This document shows positions 1 through 7,750 of a stretch of 33,419 bases of DNA, piece after piece. The position numbers and the translations under genes are program-made. A model generated the notes under the pieces. That model was not told the origin of the DNA and did no database searches. It saw nothing but the letters and a program-made list of their open reading frames with translations. Every line of letters begins with the position of its first letter. The stretch's first letter is position 1. The DNA is from Bacillota bacterium. GTDB lineage: Bacteria > Bacillota_C > Negativicutes > JAEYSJ01. The DNA lies in assembly GCA_023434855.1 (NCBI GenBank), contig JAEYSJ010000040.1, positions 1 to 33,419 of the forward strand, written 5' to 3'.

Positions 1-945
1 GGCTATGTCTGCGCCTGTCAATACATCGGGTTTCGCGAGGATTTCCCGGGCATTGGCCTGGCGGGTGAGCAGTTCGGAATCAAGAAGGTCATAAGCGATC
101 AAACGAACTAACTCACCGAGATAGCGGCCGGAACACATTTTCTCCAAGCGTTGGGTGTTGGGTTTTTCCGTGATACTATCAAGGATGTCGTCATATACGG
201 TCAAAGGTAGTTTATCAAAATTGCCTGATTCGATATTAATGATCATGGGGGCATTGGTCCAGGGCGTGGAATGTTCCAGGTAAGCGGTGTTATGTCCGGT
301 GCCGACTATGCAGCCAATATCAGCGCAGGGATCGCTATAAGCTGCCGTTAACAGCGTGCCGACTGTATCGTTAAGAACCACTTGCGGGATAACGTTAAGA
401 ATTCCCTGCCGCTTCAAAGCATCGGCAAGCAATTTATTCACATCCTGGCCTACAACTCCCTGAGTGCCAATTTCTTTGGACCAGTCCAGGGCAATGGCGT
501 CATTGGCATTGGTTTGACGGCTGGGAAAAGAAAAAGTATGTCCCAAAGGATAGAAGACATCAGGTGTAATCACTTCAGCGATCTGTTGGGCGATAAAATC
601 AAATAAGTCAGTTGCTGTCGATTCTCCGGAAATATAGTTGTATTGCCCGAGGGGGTCTTTGAGCGGCTTGGAATGATGGGCATGGATGGTAAAGCGGCCT
701 TCACCAAGTAATTCCGCTAATAAAACCCGCACGTTTGTGCCACCAAAATCAAGGGCAAGAAACTTGCCTGTTTCTTCGCCGGAAGGTGTGGCTAAATAGG
801 AGGGCAGCATTTTAAGGGATCTTGGCCGTCCGCCAAGCCCATCAGTCATTTCTTGCTTAAAGGTTTGAGCAATAGTCAAAATTTGCGGCAGTGGGACGGT
901 CAATTGTTGTTTAACCTTATTAAGGGCATTAGGCAGTTTTGTCAT
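1..945 (-). CDS. Hexokinase, eukaryote-type family (3' end beyond window)
   Basis: ATP-dependent phosphorylation of glucose or other hexoses in the cytoplasm, the entry step to glycolysis. The 315 codons visible are the N-terminal part; the frame is open to base 1. Family motifs are visible: the phosphate-binding LDFGGTNVR near residues 65-73, a sugar-binding stretch beginning FSFPSRQ, the catalytic Asp in LNDTVGTLL (about residue 191), and the adenosine-side GCIVGTGHNTAYLE. This resembles the two-lobed hexokinase family of eukaryotes rather than bacterial ROK glucokinases. The start is the ATG at 945-943 preceded by a GGAGAG ribosome site; a TATAAT-like -10 lies at 975-980 on this strand. 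The exact sugar cannot be read from the sequence. Confidence 0.9.
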   Translation of the reverse strand, partial: MTKLPNALNKVKQQLTVPLPQILTIAQTFKQEMTDGLGGRPRSLKMLPSYLATPSGEETGKFLALDFGGTNVRVLLAELLGEGRFTIHAHHSKPLKDPLGQYNYISGESTATDLFDFIAQQIAEVITPDVFYPLGHTFSFPSRQTNANDAIALDWSKEIGTQGVVGQDVNKLLADALKRQGILNVIPQVVLNDTVGTLLTAAYSDPCADIGCIVGTGHNTAYLEHSTPWTNAPMIINIESGNFDKLPLTVYDDILDSITEKPNTQRLEKMCSGRYLGELVRLIAYDLLDSELLTRQANAREILAKPDVLTGADIA

Positions 946-1302
946 GAGAATCTCTCCGTTCAGGTATTGTCAACATTATAACACAACTTACCCGGTCATA
1001 TCCGTAGTGTGCAAGCTAGTATTATTAAAAATTCATACTTTTGGCAATTGCATTGATGATGTGCTTTTCGGCAATTCGCTCAGCGATAAATAAATAGGTA
1101 GTGCTGTCGATTTCCCGGAAATAATTGCCTAAAAACTTATGTGGCTAATATTGCTGATATTACAAAGGAGCAGTCATTCCGGGACAAGGCAGTAGCATCT
1201 TAGGTAAGGTTATTTTTGTTTCAGAGACACAAGATCTACGGATCAGAGGCTGGAATGAAATGATGATTATCCGGTAATTATATTTTAAGGAGGTGATCAC
1301 AA
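946..1302. other. Intergenic stretch, no confident gene
   Basis: Divergent region between hexokinase (minus) and the SASP gene (plus). It holds the hexokinase -10. On the minus strand, 1144-1025 is an open frame of about 39 codons (reading ...FREIDSTTYLFIAERIAEK...) that ends in TAA but has no start codon, following directly on a TAG. It has amino-acid composition like a real protein C-terminus and may be a gene remnant. I do not recognise it. Confidence 0.35.
975..980 (-). promoter_or_regulatory. Probable -10 element of the hexokinase gene
   Basis: Perfect TATAAT on the minus strand, about 30 bases upstream of the hexokinase ATG. No convincing -35 hexamer is seen at the usual spacing, so only the -10 is called. 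Confidence 0.4.
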
Positions 1303-1521
1303 ATGGACAAACAATATCACTCAATGCAAGAGCTGGATGCTTCGCTGCCGGATAAGCATGAGGTTGCCGCAGAGCTTGGGATACCGCTGGATCAGGGACA
1401 TAATGAAGATTTGACGACCAGGGAAGTCGGAAAAATTGGCGGCAAGATTGGTGGGGAAAAGGTAAAAAAGATGATTGAGATGGCTGAGGCCCAGATGGCT
1501 AACTCGGATAGTCAAACCTAA
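1303..1521 (+). CDS. Small acid-soluble spore protein, alpha/beta type
   Basis: 72-residue protein with the alpha/beta SASP signature: K-HEVAAELGIPL-(x)n-N-DLT-REVGKIGG followed by GGEKVKKMIEMAE. In this family the protein coats forespore DNA, protects it from UV and heat, and is degraded at germination by GPR protease; the GPR site in the family is near the E-(I/V/F)-A stretch, here H-E-V-A at about residues 19-22. The glycine linker region is duplicated (GKIGGKIGGE), a little longer than usual. The start is set by a strong AAGGAGGTGA site 5-10 bases upstream. Expression is expected in the forespore (sigma G), but I could not pick out a clear sigma-G promoter. This is one of the two firm indications of a spore former. 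Confidence 0.88.
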   Translation: MDKQYHSMQELDASLPDKHEVAAELGIPLDQGHNEDLTTREVGKIGGKIGGEKVKKMIEMAEAQMANSDSQT

Positions 1522-1543
1522 TTACATTATACAAGGGGTAATA

Positions 1544-2923
1544 ATGAATATATTCCGCAGGAAAGATCTTACTGCACTGCTAGCCACCGGCAAACGTCAA
1601 ACCCTGCCCAAAACTCTTGGTGCTTTTGATTTGGTGATACTAGGGATCGGCTGTATTATCGGGACCGGCATCTTTGTATTAACAGGGGTCGCGGCAGCAA
1701 ACTTCGCCGGTCCGGCAATAACGCTGTCCTTTATTTTATCAGGTTCAGCCTGCGGTTTCGCCGCATTAGCTTATGCCGAACTTGCGGCAATGATACCGAT
1801 TGCCGGCAGCGCCTATACGTTTAGCTATGTCGCGCTGGGTGAAATAGTCGCATTCGCCGTGGGGTGGGCGATTATTTGCGAGTATACCATAGGGGCAGCC
1901 GCAGTGGCAGCAGGCTGGTCCGGCTATATGATCGGCCTTTTGAAATCTATTGGCATTAGGATACCAAAAGCAATTACCGCCGTTCCAGCGGACGGCGGAA
2001 TCATTAATCTTCCGGCAATAATTATTGTTTGCTTACTAACATATTTCTTGATCCTGGGAACAAGAGAAAGCGCTAAACTCAATAAAATACTTGTCCTAAT
2101 AAAGCTCAGTGTTGTAACGTTGTTCCTCATATTAGCGACTCCTCACGTCAACCCGCTAAACTGGAATCCTTTTTTACCTTTTGGCTTTAAGGGGATTGCA
2201 GCAGGTGCAGCAATTGTTTTCTTTGCTTATATCGGGTTTGACGCGGTTGCCACTGCTGCCGAGGAGTGCAAAAATCCCAACAAGGACTTGCCAACAGGAA
2301 TCATCGGATCCTTAATAATCTGCACCGTACTTTATATTGCAGTTGCCGCAGTTCTCACCGGTGTTGTACCTTATTCCCAGTTGTCGACAAGTGAACCGGT
2401 AGCTTTTGCTTTAAGATACATAGGATTAAATTTCGGCAGTGCTATCGTTGGTATAGGAGCAATTTGCGGTATTACAACAGTGCTGCTTGGTTTCATATTT
2501 GGGCAGACAAGAGTATTTCTGGCCATGGCCCGTGATGGACTGTTGCCGGAAAAAGCGGCTAGGCTTCATCCACAGTATAAAACCCCATATCTTGTGACTT
2601 TGACTACCGGATTAGGGGTTGCGTTTCTTAGCGGATTGCTGCCAATAAAGGTAATTGCCGAACTAACTAATGCCGGGACACTGTTTGCCTTTATTACTGT
2701 GTCGGTGGGTGTGCTTGTTTTACGTAAAACTCACCCGGCATCCAAACGGCCGTTTCGCTGCCCGGCTGTCACGGTTATTGCCCCGCTTGCCGTTATTTTA
2801 TGCGGCTATCTTATGGTTAATTTGCCGCGGGAAACCTGGGTGTTTTTTGGCTGCTGGTCACTATTAGGAATGATAGTATATTGCCTGTATGGACGCCGCC
2901 ATAGCCTGCTGGGCAAGAGTTAG
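1544..2923 (+). CDS. APC-superfamily amino acid permease (cationic amino acid transporter-like)
   Basis: 459-residue inner-membrane transporter with about 12 hydrophobic segments. The APC signature GCIIGTGIF lies at residues 36-44 in helix 1, and a conserved loop reads FAYIGFDAVATAAEECKNP, typical of the CAT/YfnA group. It likely imports or exchanges amino acids by a proton-coupled mechanism; the substrate is not identifiable. The open frame extends further upstream to 1475, but that overlaps the SASP gene in another frame and lacks a ribosome site. The ATG at 1544 has AAGGGG about 6 bases upstream and begins with the expected short cytoplasmic N-terminus. It follows the SASP gene by 22 bases, so co-transcription is possible. 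Confidence 0.9.
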   Translation: MNIFRRKDLTALLATGKRQTLPKTLGAFDLVILGIGCIIGTGIFVLTGVAAANFAGPAITLSFILSGSACGFAALAYAELAAMIPIAGSAYTFSYVALGEIVAFAVGWAIICEYTIGAAAVAAGWSGYMIGLLKSIGIRIPKAITAVPADGGIINLPAIIIVCLLTYFLILGTRESAKLNKILVLIKLSVVTLFLILATPHVNPLNWNPFLPFGFKGIAAGAAIVFFAYIGFDAVATAAEECKNPNKDLPTGIIGSLIICTVLYIAVAAVLTGVVPYSQLSTSEPVAFALRYIGLNFGSAIVGIGAICGITTVLLGFIFGQTRVFLAMARDGLLPEKAARLHPQYKTPYLVTLTTGLGVAFLSGLLPIKVIAELTNAGTLFAFITVSVGVLVLRKTHPASKRPFRCPAVTVIAPLAVILCGYLMVNLPRETWVFFGCWSLLGMIVYCLYGRRHSLLGKS

Positions 2924-2986
2924 CCCGGTGTTTATTTATCCGGACGTGTAACAATACAATACTAGTACTGCCAGGAGAACATTAAT

Positions 2987-3715
2987 ATGCAATCAGAGCT
3001 GCTTAATATTATACTCAGGACGTTTATCGCCCTTGGTATTTTACTTTTTCTCACCCGCATTATGGGCAGAAGGTCAGTGGCGCAATTAACATTATATGAT
3101 TATGTTTTGGGTTTGGTATTTGGCAATATCGGAGCCACTTTCGCCGTTGACAGATCAATCGAGATAATTGACGGAGTTGTGAGCCTGCTGTCATGCACGG
3201 TCTGGATATTTGCGATAAATTTCGTTACATTAAGAAGTATGCCGGCACGAAAATTTATCGAGAACGAGCCGGTTATGGTTATTTATAATGGGTGTATTTT
3301 AGAAGATAATCTGCGCAACAACTATTATACTGTTGACAGTTTGCTGGAATTACTGCGGGAACAGGAGATATTTGATCCCAGCTTAATCCAGGTCGGCATT
3401 ATCGAGTCTGACGGTCAGTTGAGCATAATAAAAAAACAGGAAGACAATGCTGAACGAGACAATTCCTACGAAATAATTCCGGAGGACGGGGTAGATGAGT
3501 TGTCAGTCCACTTGGCCGGGCGCGAAATAATTGTTGACGGCGAGATAGTCAAGCAGGCGCTGCATCATGCCGGCATTAATCAAGATTGGGTATTGGATAA
3601 TTTAAAAATGAGGAACTTAGACCTGAAAGATATTACCGTCGCTTTAATTACGCCAGATGGAAGACTGTACATTGATAAAAGAACAGATGACGTGCCATTT
3701 GCCCCCAGGTCCTGA
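2987..3715 (+). CDS. DUF421 membrane protein, YetF/YcaP-like
   Basis: 242 residues. Three N-terminal membrane helices cover roughly residues 8-80 and contain the family motif GRRSVAQLTLYDYVLGLVFGN. A soluble domain follows (ARKFIENEPVMVIYNG..., LLELLREQEIFDPS), as in the YetF/YcaP family. Biochemical function is unknown. Some Bacillus relatives (YetF, YdfS) have been linked to spore germination behaviour, which would suit the neighbouring spore genes, but that is inference. The C-terminus carries an additional ~90-residue segment. Start ATG at 2987 with AGGAGA upstream. Next gene begins 30 bases downstream. Confidence 0.85.
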   Translation: MQSELLNIILRTFIALGILLFLTRIMGRRSVAQLTLYDYVLGLVFGNIGATFAVDRSIEIIDGVVSLLSCTVWIFAINFVTLRSMPARKFIENEPVMVIYNGCILEDNLRNNYYTVDSLLELLREQEIFDPSLIQVGIIESDGQLSIIKKQEDNAERDNSYEIIPEDGVDELSVHLAGREIIVDGEIVKQALHHAGINQDWVLDNLKMRNLDLKDITVALITPDGRLYIDKRTDDVPFAPRS

Positions 3716-3745
3716 CGTAAACTTTGCATCAGAAGGGATTAGACC

Positions 3746-4801
3746 ATGGCTAGAATCTTTGAAACTTTAACCCGCTTCGGATTAACGGTACAAGTATTCA
3801 AAACTGCTCTGGCGGCTGCAATATCCTGGGTAGTTTCAACAACAATACTGCCAAGCCCATACCCATACTTTTCGCCTCTTGCTGCCTTGCTATCTGTTCA
3901 AGTTACGATAGCGGATTCACTGAAAGCAGCTGCACAGCGCATATCCGGTATAATTGGCGGTGTGATTATCAGTATACTTGTGGGGCATTGGCTCAGTATT
4001 GGAACCAGTTCTATCTTTCTAATGACCTTAATTGGAATGGCAATTGCGTCAGCATTAAATTTGAGTTCGCAAATTACTGCACAAATAGGGATGAGTTCCC
4101 TGCTTGTGCTCGCTATTGGTCAAGGTCATGGACTTGGCTACGCTGTTGGCCGGATTACGGAAACAATAGCCGGTTCGGTGGTCGCGATCATTGTTAACGC
4201 AGTCGTTGTACCACCAAATGCGGTCCCGCCTGCTGAGAGGCGGATTCTTGCACTCAGTTGCCGGGCTGCGCAAGCGTTAGCAGGCTTAGGTCATTTATTG
4301 GAAGCAAGGGAAATCAAGCAACATTCCGGGCTGGAAGAAGTAACAGAATTAGTGAAGGAAACCGAAAAAGGTATTAAGTCAATTAGACTTGCCGAACAAA
4401 GTCTAAAATACAGTCCCTTTCCTGTTAGGACAAGAGAAAGATTAGCTCAGCTTGCTGCCGGCATGGAACGTCTGGAACATATCACCATTCAAATCCGGGG
4501 AATTCGCAAAGGCTTGGTCGATCTCCGTATGGCGGCAGGCATTGAGTTTAGCGGAAAAGAACTAAAAGCGGCGATCGAATATACAGCAAAGTGTATTTCA
4601 GGCTTCGGATCAAATATTATCCATCCTTCTGAGGAGAATTGGCGACACCTTGTAAATAGTGTAGAGGATGCCCGCTTTAGACAGTCGTTTTGCCTTGCGG
4701 ATGTTAGCAACTTTGATAGATTCACAATACTGCACCTGGGGGGAATCCTTTCTGACCTGCATCGAATAGCAAATGGTGTCGCTGAAGAGAAGAGGTTTTA
4801 A
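3746..4801 (+). CDS. Aromatic acid exporter-like (FUSC/ArAE family) membrane protein
   Basis: 351 residues. The N-terminal half (about 20-165) has six closely spaced hydrophobic segments with the family pattern ALAAAISW...YPYFSPLAALLSVQ...D..K....R..G...G. A predominantly helical cytoplasmic half follows. Related proteins (aromatic acid exporter, DUF939/ArAE_1) are thought to efflux aromatic acids or other organic anions; the substrate here is unknown. Start ATG at 3746 with a weak AGAAGGGATTAGACC ribosome site. It ends 127 bases before the tail of the convergent SpoVAF-like gene. It may form a transcription unit with the two preceding membrane-protein genes. Confidence 0.8.
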   Translation: MARIFETLTRFGLTVQVFKTALAAAISWVVSTTILPSPYPYFSPLAALLSVQVTIADSLKAAAQRISGIIGGVIISILVGHWLSIGTSSIFLMTLIGMAIASALNLSSQITAQIGMSSLLVLAIGQGHGLGYAVGRITETIAGSVVAIIVNAVVVPPNAVPPAERRILALSCRAAQALAGLGHLLEAREIKQHSGLEEVTELVKETEKGIKSIRLAEQSLKYSPFPVRTRERLAQLAAGMERLEHITIQIRGIRKGLVDLRMAAGIEFSGKELKAAIEYTAKCISGFGSNIIHPSEENWRHLVNSVEDARFRQSFCLADVSNFDRFTILHLGGILSDLHRIANGVAEEKRF

Positions 4802-4859
4802 GATAAAGTAAAATACATTGAGTTCGCAACTTCGCAAGGAATATAAGTAATAATAAAAT

Positions 4860-4887
4860 CCCTCTGCGTCCTCTGTGTCCTCTGCGG
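4860..4887. repeat. Short 9-bp tandem repeat between convergent genes
   Basis: Three consecutive 9-base units, CCTCTGCGT, CCTCTGTGT and CCTCTGCGG, lie between the convergent FUSC-like and SpoVAF-like genes. Similar CTCTGTGTCCTCTG-type strings occur between genes in many unrelated bacterial genomes; I recall them as dispersed intergenic repeats without known function. Confidence 0.6.
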
Positions 4888-4928
4888 TTAGTCGTGCCCC
4901 AAGGGTCGCGTTAGCAGCTTTTTCTAAG

Positions 4929-6404
4929 TCAGTCGTCCTGGCGGTCCTTGTCCTGGGGTTTAAGAACGGCCGGACGAAGGACTTTTTTTGGTATCGGCAG
5001 CCGGAAGATGACATCCTTCATAGCCTGGTAATTAAAGGGAATCAGCGGCCAAAGATATGGAAAATCCAAAGATTTTGTCAATAACATTAATACAAAGACC
5101 CCTATTAATCCAACAAGCAGTCCCGGTATTTTGAAAAACATTACGAGAACGAGCAATCCTATCCGGAAAAAGCGCATTGCCATCGAAAGCTCGATACTGG
5201 GTGTAGCAAATGCCCCAACTGCGGCAATTGCCGTATAAAAAATTACTTCATTGCCGAACAGGCCGACTTTAGTCGCGAATTCACCCAGCATAAATGATCC
5301 GATAAAGCCTAAAGCAGTTGATTGCGCCGATGGCACATGGATTGTTGCCATGCGAATCAGTTCCACGCCGATATCAGCGAGAATAAACTGCAGCCCCAAA
5401 GGAATAATCCCCGGATCACGCGGACCCAAAAAAGCCAGAGAGGCCGGCAGAAGATGCCGATGCAATATCAGGGCAAGCCAGGCCGGGGGCAAAAGTAAAG
5501 ACATTAATACCCCGAATAAACGCACCAGACGCAAATAGGAGCCTATCAGCGGATTTTGGTGATATTCTTCAACGTGCTGTACATGATGCCAGAAGGTAGT
5601 TGGCAATATCATGACATTAGGCGTTGTATCGACAACCAGACAAGCGTGGCCCTCCAAAAGATGCACCGCTACGACATCAGGGCGTTCTGTATAGCGTACC
5701 CGCGGCAGAGGATTCCATTTACTGCCACGGAGGACGAATTCTTCAATTGCTTTTTCCGCCATGGGAACGCCGTCAATTTCGATGCTGTTGAGACGTCCCT
5801 TGATAATTTCGATTAAATCCGGATTGACAATATCTTTAATATAGGCGATGGCAACGTCAGTCTGGGATCTGGCGCCCACTTTTACGATTTCAAACCGCAG
5901 ATTTGGATCACGCAGCCGCCGCCGGATTAAGGTTGTATTAAAAGGCAGTGTCTCAACAAAGGAATCCCGTGAACCTCTTGTTACCTTTTCGATATTTGAT
6001 TCTTCCGGCGAACGGACAGGATATGCCCTGGCGTCAAAGACAATTACCTGTTCCTCATGGTCAACAAAGAATATTAGTTCACCTGACAGCATGCTGATAA
6101 GAGCATCATGCATATTGTCGACAAGTTTAACCTGTGAATGGGTGGCATGGGAATAAAATAGCTTGTGTAGTGTGTTAATTGATAAATTATCCTGATTAAG
6201 CAGCATCATATCCTGAAAGATATGGGAAAGCAGGATATCATTGGTCATGCCGTTGATCGAAAAAGACGCTGCCCGTCTGCAGCCAACCTTATACTCGCGA
6301 AAGATAATGTCAAAAGTCTCGCCAACCCCGAGAAGTTCCTTTAAATAGTTAATGTTTGTATCAATGTCTTTATCAATTTTCATATCCATATACTCTTTGT
6401 TCAA
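4929..6404 (-). CDS. spoVAF: GerA-family spore germination protein, SpoVAF-like
   Basis: 491 residues. A soluble N-terminal domain (about 1-285) precedes a C-terminal membrane domain of about five to six helices (about 290-455), the layout of GerA A-subunits. Several stretches match SpoVAF better than nutrient-receptor GerAA proteins: GSRDSFVETLPFNTTLIRRRLRD, RYTERPDVVAVHLLEGHA, and PTTFWHHVQHVEEYHQ. SpoVAF resides in the spore inner membrane with the SpoVA dipicolinic-acid channel and is thought to enhance germination. No SpoVA, GerB or GerC gene is adjacent, so this copy is solitary. The start is a TTG at 6404 with GGAG 9 bases upstream; the in-frame ATG at 6389 has no comparable site. GerA family is sure; the SpoVAF subgroup is likely. 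Confidence 0.82.
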   Translation of the reverse strand: MNKEYMDMKIDKDIDTNINYLKELLGVGETFDIIFREYKVGCRRAASFSINGMTNDILLSHIFQDMMLLNQDNLSINTLHKLFYSHATHSQVKLVDNMHDALISMLSGELIFFVDHEEQVIVFDARAYPVRSPEESNIEKVTRGSRDSFVETLPFNTTLIRRRLRDPNLRFEIVKVGARSQTDVAIAYIKDIVNPDLIEIIKGRLNSIEIDGVPMAEKAIEEFVLRGSKWNPLPRVRYTERPDVVAVHLLEGHACLVVDTTPNVMILPTTFWHHVQHVEEYHQNPLIGSYLRLVRLFGVLMSLLLPPAWLALILHRHLLPASLAFLGPRDPGIIPLGLQFILADIGVELIRMATIHVPSAQSTALGFIGSFMLGEFATKVGLFGNEVIFYTAIAAVGAFATPSIELSMAMRFFRIGLLVLVMFFKIPGLLVGLIGVFVLMLLTKSLDFPYLWPLIPFNYQAMKDVIFRLPIPKKVLRPAVLKPQDKDRQDD

Positions 6405-6441
6405 ATTCGCCCACTCCGTATCGATATTTTATTAATTTGTG

Positions 6442-6912
6442 CTAATGTGCCGGCGCTAAAACAGATCTTACCGCCTGTTTTATTTCATCGTAACTGGTAC
6501 AACGGCAGATATTTGCTTGCAGCCATTCTTCAATAACATAATCATCCGCATCCGGGTGAATGTTGGCCAAGGCGTGACAGACCATTATAAAACCCGATGT
6601 GCAATAGCCGCACTGAAAGGCCCAGTTATCAACAAAAGCGGTTTGTACCGGGGAATGTTTAAGACCTTCTATTGTGGTAATCTCATGTCCGATTGCTTCC
6701 ACTGCCAGCATCAGGCAGGATTTTACAGGCCAGCCGTCAACAAGTATCGTACATGTTCCGCAGTCGCCGTTTTCACAGCCCGGTTTAGCTCCGGTAAGGC
6801 CAAGCTGTTCCCGCAATGCATACAATAGGGTGTCGGCAGGTCTGACGGTGACACTGCTGATAATTCCATTCACATTGAGTTCAATCACGCTTTTTCCTTC
6901 GACCTTAATCAT
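6442..6912 (-). CDS. Molybdenum hydroxylase 2Fe-2S subunit (xanthine dehydrogenase family)
   Basis: 156-residue electron-transfer subunit with both canonical clusters. The plant-ferredoxin-type N-terminal cluster uses Cys46, Cys51, Cys54 and Cys66 (GCENGDCGTC...C). The helical C-terminal cluster uses Cys101, Cys104, Cys136 and Cys138 (CGYC...CRC). Electrons pass from the molybdenum centre through these clusters to FAD. The ATG at 6912 overlaps the end of the FAD-subunit gene by 8 bases, giving translational coupling. A longer open frame to 7002 is only read-through of the upstream gene in another frame. This is the last gene of the operon; the SpoVAF-like gene follows 37 bases on. Confidence 0.93.
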   Translation of the reverse strand: MIKVEGKSVIELNVNGIISSVTVRPADTLLYALREQLGLTGAKPGCENGDCGTCTILVDGWPVKSCLMLAVEAIGHEITTIEGLKHSPVQTAFVDNWAFQCGYCTSGFIMVCHALANIHPDADDYVIEEWLQANICRCTSYDEIKQAVRSVLAPAH

Positions 6913-7750
6913 TGGGGTTCTCCTTGGGCGGTTTTTCCAAAATATTGAGCAAGGTTTGGCGCAATATAAATTCACGATATTTGGCCGAACCTGAAATATC
7001 ATTCATGAACGGCGCAGGCAAACACTCTAAAGCAAAATTTATTCTGTCGCAATAGGGAAGTTCGTCATTATTCAAACCGCTTTCAACCTCATGCGATCTG
7101 AAAGGAAAGGCGCATACACCGCTGAAGGCGATCCTGATTTGATCTTCATATGTTAGTGCGGTAACTGAGACTAAAGGATAGTCGATCTTTTCACTTCTTG
7201 TTCTTTTCACATGTATAAAGGGAGCCGTGGTGTAGCGCTTGTCAATGATAATCCGGACCAGAAATTCACTTTTTGCCAGTCGCAGTCTTTCTTGAAAAAC
7301 TTCAGCAAAGGGCACAGTTCTTTGACCGTTTTCTCCGGCGATAAGTACTTTGCTGTCAGATAACAATAGCGGCAGCACGGCTTCGCGGTAAAGGATTGTA
7401 CCGGCGATATTTCCCCCTAAAGTAATTTTGCCCTGGGTAGTGTGGTCAGCTATTCTGCCAACCGCCTTGCCAAGCAGCGGAAAGAGTTTCGATTCGGCTA
7501 TCCGGGTCAGTGTCACCCCGGCGCCAATTACCAGATAATCATTTTGGAATTCAAGGGTGTTGCATTCAGGTATTCCCTTAAGATCAATCACCGCCTGGGT
7601 ATAGATAGTATTCATTCTGGCCATGGTGATAATCTCGGTGCCGCCGCCATAATATAATGGGTCTTTGTCGTTATTGTCCAACTCTTTATACAGCCGGACG
7701 GCTTCTTCGATAGTTGTGGGTTTATAGTAATCAAAATCAAACGGAATCAC
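6905..7750 (-). CDS. Molybdenum hydroxylase FAD-binding subunit (xanthine dehydrogenase family)
   Basis: 281 residues, the usual length for the medium subunit (CoxM/XdhB type). FAD-contact motifs are visible: YYGGGTEI near residues 33-40 and TLGGNIAGTIL near 110-120, followed by the C-terminal CO-dehydrogenase flavoprotein domain. It passes electrons from the 2Fe-2S subunit to NAD or another acceptor. The start is GTG at 7750, whose GTGA overlaps the TGA of the Mo-subunit gene; the GGAGGG ribosome site sits inside the end of that gene. The four-base overlap indicates stoichiometric translation of the subunits. Confidence 0.92.
   Translation of the reverse strand: MIPFDFDYYKPTTIEEAVRLYKELDNNDKDPLYYGGGTEIITMARMNTIYTQAVIDLKGIPECNTLEFQNDYLVIGAGVTLTRIAESKLFPLLGKAVGRIADHTTQGKITLGGNIAGTILYREAVLPLLLSDSKVLIAGENGQRTVPFAEVFQERLRLAKSEFLVRIIIDKRYTTAPFIHVKRTRSEKIDYPLVSVTALTYEDQIRIAFSGVCAFPFRSHEVESGLNNDELPYCDRINFALECLPAPFMNDISGSAKYREFILRQTLLNILEKPPKENPND

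Noticed and set aside
4610..5084. Open frames across the FUSC/SpoVAF convergent boundary
   Set aside because: They run through the tails of two real genes and the short tandem repeat; no start signal.
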